A stretch of 64,000 nt of DNA. Origin: Paenibacillus oralis (GTDB lineage: Bacteria; Bacillota; Bacilli; Paenibacillales; Paenibacillaceae). Positions 61,297 to 64,000 of the stretch are shown here, one piece after another; positions within the stretch are counted from its first letter, which is position 1, and the number at the start of each line of letters is the position of its first letter. Made by a program: the position numbers and the translations under genes. Under the pieces are notes generated by a model. It worked only from the letters and a program-made list of their open reading frames with translations. It made no database searches and was not told where the DNA came from. The stretch spans positions 62,001-126,000 of the forward strand of contig NZ_RRCN01000001.1 in NCBI RefSeq assembly GCF_003863965.1, in the 5' to 3' direction.

Positions 61297-62412
61297 TCAT
61301 CCGAAAATGATACGCAGCATTTCGTCCAGGCGATTGCTGTACGTATGATCGCGGTACGTTCTTTCCAGAGCATTCAGCGCAATCTCCCGTCTTTCTTGTT
61401 CATGGTTCAGGTAGAAGTGAATCTTATCCAACATCTCCTGGGGCGAAGAGAACGTTTCAATTTCTTTGCCGGGCTCGTAAAATAGCGCCAGGTCATCGCG
61501 GGCATCCACCAGTTGCAGCGTTCCGCAGGCCGATATTTCAAACGTCCGCGGATTTGGCGACATAGCCAGAATCCCCGCCGTATTGTTGTTGATCGCTTCC
61601 TCGAACGGCGAACGGTGCAGGTTCAGAACGATTTTCGTCCCGCTGTAGACTTCGGCCGTTTCCACCGGCCCCATCCATTTGTCGAGCTCGATCCGGTCGG
61701 CATACTGCGCATAATCCGGCAGGCGGTCCCACCAGATGCCGTTAATGACCAAACCGCGGTTCATCAAATCGCCGATCACCGATTGCAGATAGTTCACCCT
61801 GTTCCAGTAGGCCGAACCGATAAAGCTGATGTTCCGGCGGACCGGAGACGGCGTCAGCGTTGGACGGTAATGCTCCGTATGCGCCGCAAAGGGCAAATAG
61901 TACACGCGGCTGCAGCCGGCCGAGCGGTACAAATCAATGCAATTGCGTTCGAGCGTAAACACGAAATCATAGTGCGAAGAAAGTTCGACAGTAATATCCG
62001 TGTAATAAGGATCGTCCGTAAACCAGATCGCCGTGGCAACGCCCATGGCCCGGACCGCGTCGATCTGCTCCACCGGCATTTCCATACCGTCGAGCACGAG
62101 CACGAGGTCAGGGCGCAGCCCGGCGGCGAGATCGGGAAGAGACTGCCCCGGCTCGTAAACGTGCATCTCGGCGACCAACGTCCGAAGCGTCGCTGAAATC
62201 GCTTCGTCGATCGGCGCATAGGGGAAACCTTTCCCGGAAGCGACATACAGCACCTTAACGTCTCGCACCGGAAAAGGAGGCCGTTCCCGCTGCACGATAA
62301 CGCTGGCCCGGCCGCGCAAGTATCCTTCATGGTACCCGTCCTGCAGCCCGGCGCTTCTCCCAAGCTGAGCCGGATCGGCAGGGTTGCTCACTGGTGATTG
62401 CACTGTCAACAT
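61297..62412 (-). CDS. CgeB-like spore maturation glycosyltransferase
   Basis: The 371-residue protein matches the CgeB family: VLYVASGKGFPYAPIDEAISATL, IWFTDDPYYTDITVELSSHYDFVFTLERNCIDLYRSAGCSRVYYLPFAAHTEHYRP, ISFIGSAYWNRV, YSGTKIVLNLHRSPFEEAINNNTAG and NPRTFEISACGTLQLVD. It should add sugar to the spore crust from the mother cell. An N-terminal stretch of about 50 residues (GLQDGYHEGYLRGRAS) is shared with the next gene (AYQAGYNEGCRFGGCQA). AAGGAG before the ATG. Confidence 0.88.
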   Translation of the reverse strand: MLTVQSPVSNPADPAQLGRSAGLQDGYHEGYLRGRASVIVQRERPPFPVRDVKVLYVASGKGFPYAPIDEAISATLRTLVAEMHVYEPGQSLPDLAAGLRPDLVLVLDGMEMPVEQIDAVRAMGVATAIWFTDDPYYTDITVELSSHYDFVFTLERNCIDLYRSAGCSRVYYLPFAAHTEHYRPTLTPSPVRRNISFIGSAYWNRVNYLQSVIGDLMNRGLVINGIWWDRLPDYAQYADRIELDKWMGPVETAEVYSGTKIVLNLHRSPFEEAINNNTAGILAMSPNPRTFEISACGTLQLVDARDDLALFYEPGKEIETFSSPQEMLDKIHFYLNHEQERREIALNALERTYRDHTYSNRLDEMLRIIFG

Positions 62413-62454
62413 AACGTCACTCCTTCTAAAATTTTGATCGTTAACGACTGCCGC

Positions 62455-63555
62455 TCAGCGAAGGGCGGCTTCCAGAAGGCATCCGACCCGGTCACCGTAA
62501 GTGTGATCGCGCCGCGTCGTCCAAAGAGAACGCCAGGCGATCCGCAGACGCTCATTTTCGTGCTCAAGATAATAAGCGATTTTGTCCTTAAGCTCGGCGG
62601 TATCGCGAAACGTCTCGATGTCGTAACCGGGGTGATAATAGGAGGTCAAATCGGAACGGATATCCGTAATTTGCAACGTCCCGCAGGCGGCTATCTCATA
62701 CGTCCTTGGATTGATGGACCCGCCCGTGATATTCAAGCCGTTCCGATTGTCCATCCCCGCCAAGGTGGGGCGGTGAATATTGATGACGATTTTGGAGCCG
62801 TTGTAGTAGTAGACCGTCTCCTCGGGGGGAATCCAGCCGGGACGGATGAACCGTGCGAGCCGGTCATAATTCGTCAGCCGATCCCAATGCCCCCCGGCGA
62901 TCAATACCTTTTTATCCTGCAAAAACTCCGTCAAATGATCGAACAACTCCACCCGGTTCCAAAAGGCGTTGCCGATAAAACAAACGTCAAATTGATGCTC
63001 CGGCCCCGTCCGCACCGGCTTAAACACCTGCGGATTCGCCGCCAGGGGCAAATAATGAACCTCCCGGCATCCGGCATTCCGATAAAGGGATACGCATTCC
63101 ATCTCATGGGTGAATACAACGTCGTAGAATAGCGACAGATTGCGGGTATCATCCGTAAAATAAGGATCGTCGACGAACCAGACGGCCGTGCGGATGCCCA
63201 TCCCGCGTATCCGGGAAATCTGCTCGGCATGACCGGCAGGGAACACATGCAGCGCGTTCATGACCAGCACCAGATCGGGACGGAACTGCTCCGTCTCCTG
63301 CAGCATCGTTTCCGGAGAAGCGACTCTGCTCTCGTGCACCGTTTCCTGCAGGGCAGCCGCCACCCCGCCGTCGATCGCCTCAAATCCTTGAGCCACATAG
63401 AGTACGCGCCAGCCGCGTTTCTCCCGGGAAACAGACGGGATGCGGTCCAAAACGGCCTGGCATCCTCCGAAACGGCAGCCCTCATTGTATCCGGCCTGGT
63501 AAGCTTCGCCGGGAGCCATTGTCATCTCGTTCATCAAGTTCATCAAGTTCTTCAT
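62455..63555 (-). CDS. CgeB-like spore maturation glycosyltransferase, paralogue
   Basis: The protein shows the same CgeB blocks as its neighbour: VLYVAQGFEAIDGGVAAAL, VWFVDDPYFTDDTRNLSLFYDVVFTHEMECVSLYRNAGCREVHYLPLAANPQVF, VCFIGNAFWNRVELF, YYNGSKIVINIHRPTLAGMDNRNGLN and NPRTYEIAACGTLQITD. The start is not certain: a short tandem repeat (TTGATGAAC) around 63530-63548 offers several ATG/TTG codons, and the frame is open to 63615. ATG 63555 is used here. Tandem duplication with 61297-62412 is clear. Confidence 0.86.
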   Translation of the reverse strand: MKNLMNLMNEMTMAPGEAYQAGYNEGCRFGGCQAVLDRIPSVSREKRGWRVLYVAQGFEAIDGGVAAALQETVHESRVASPETMLQETEQFRPDLVLVMNALHVFPAGHAEQISRIRGMGIRTAVWFVDDPYFTDDTRNLSLFYDVVFTHEMECVSLYRNAGCREVHYLPLAANPQVFKPVRTGPEHQFDVCFIGNAFWNRVELFDHLTEFLQDKKVLIAGGHWDRLTNYDRLARFIRPGWIPPEETVYYYNGSKIVINIHRPTLAGMDNRNGLNITGGSINPRTYEIAACGTLQITDIRSDLTSYYHPGYDIETFRDTAELKDKIAYYLEHENERLRIAWRSLWTTRRDHTYGDRVGCLLEAALR

Positions 63556-63860
63556 CCTATCTTTGTGGGATTCCTGGGTCTTAATAAATATATGCCGAGG
63601 GGACACGTGCATCATGGACGACTACCCGGGAACCTGAGAAATTGGCGAATGCCACCCATGAAAAAACCTAGCTTCCTCCCCGTTTCCATAGAAAAATCCG
63701 CCTTTTCCCGGGGACGGACAAAGGGCGTGCGTTTATTTTGCGTTTGCACTTTTTCGCATATTTTCCAAGACGGCTTGTCCAGGCAGACCTGATACCGGTC
63801 CGCAAAATGTCTGTGGACGCTGCTCTAGCAACGGAATATTTCCAAATTTCGAGATCTGCT
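63556..63860. other. Upstream region of the CgeB-type genes
   Basis: About 300 bases, mostly non-coding, must hold the promoter for the minus-strand operon starting at 63555. No clear sigma-A or sigma-K box was recognised. No gene is supported here. Confidence 0.4.
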
Positions 63861-64000
63861 CTAAGGGACACCAGCGGCCTTATCCGCCCATTTCCCGGGT
63901 ATTTCCCAGCCTAACGGACACACATGACTCTATTTGGCTCAAAACCAGTTCATTCAGGACGATTTGAGGTAAATAAGGGCATCTGTGTCCGTTACATTTT
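63861..64000. repeat. Dispersed element A, copy 2 (truncated by window end)
   Basis: It starts with CTAAGGGACACCAG (63861-63874), the exact reverse complement of the right end of copy 1, and runs to the window edge with the same TAACGGACAC and GTGTCCGTTA words at the same spacing as copy 1. Same orientation as copy 1. The rest lies beyond the window. Confidence 0.85.

Overview
The window looks like a chromosomal segment of a spore-forming Firmicute of the Paenibacillaceae, most likely Paenibacillus or a close relative. The support is a GerE homologue of exactly the expected small size, a GerM lipoprotein upstream of rph-rdgB, a YhcN/YlaJ-type spore lipoprotein, two CgeB-type spore glycosyltransferases, GGAGG-type ribosome sites with frequent GTG and TTG starts, and dispersed palindromic intergenic repeats. 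No search could be run, so the taxon is inferred.

Left part (1-8.0 kb): the 5' end of a lactate dehydrogenase gene, a complete five-gene oligopeptide/dipeptide ABC importer operon on the minus strand, a Cys-type glutathione peroxidase, a PilZ-like protein and tRNA-Gly(CCC). Next (8.1-8.4 kb) lies what seems to be a decayed type I toxin-antitoxin locus that kept its antisense RNA promoter but lost the toxin reading frame.

8.5-19.2 kb is a visibly more AT-rich, all-plus-strand, tightly coupled operon between tRNA-Gly and a convergent tRNA-Arg(TCT). It holds a heterodimeric ABC exporter with one degenerate ATP site, a GH36 alpha-galactosidase-like enzyme, a galactokinase, a GH53 galactanase without signal peptide, and an NMT1/SsuA-type binding lipoprotein with its permease and ATPase. 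This gene set is unusual and is the better candidate for an undescribed metabolic or export system.

19.4-39 kb is mostly core genome: two small unknown genes, asnB, a LacI regulator, an exonuclease-family gene fragment, rdgB, rph, gerM, a PgpA-like gene, an MBL hydrolase with a methyltransferase, a membrane-anchored parvulin foldase, an M20 dipeptidase, an ArsR-type regulator with an MFS exporter, gerE, a MarR regulator, and rpiR-nagB-nagA.

39.5-63.6 kb is a glycosylation island that I read as building a spore-surface glycan: a YhcN lipoprotein, an FG-GAP propeller protein, three GT4 enzymes, one more distant GT4-like enzyme, five GT2 enzymes (four of them a tandem family), two CgeB-type enzymes, a UDP-sugar dehydrogenase with two epimerases, and a three-enzyme route to an N-acetylated 6-deoxy-L-sugar nucleotide. 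Its most unusual feature is that several glycosyltransferases carry extra C-terminal modules that look like spore-surface or acceptor sequence: a Thr-containing collagen-like tail, an Arg/Lys-rich tail and a carboxypeptidase-regulatory-like beta domain. Two neighbouring low-complexity proteins carry the same kinds of sequence. Three families of dispersed or palindromic intergenic elements are also present.
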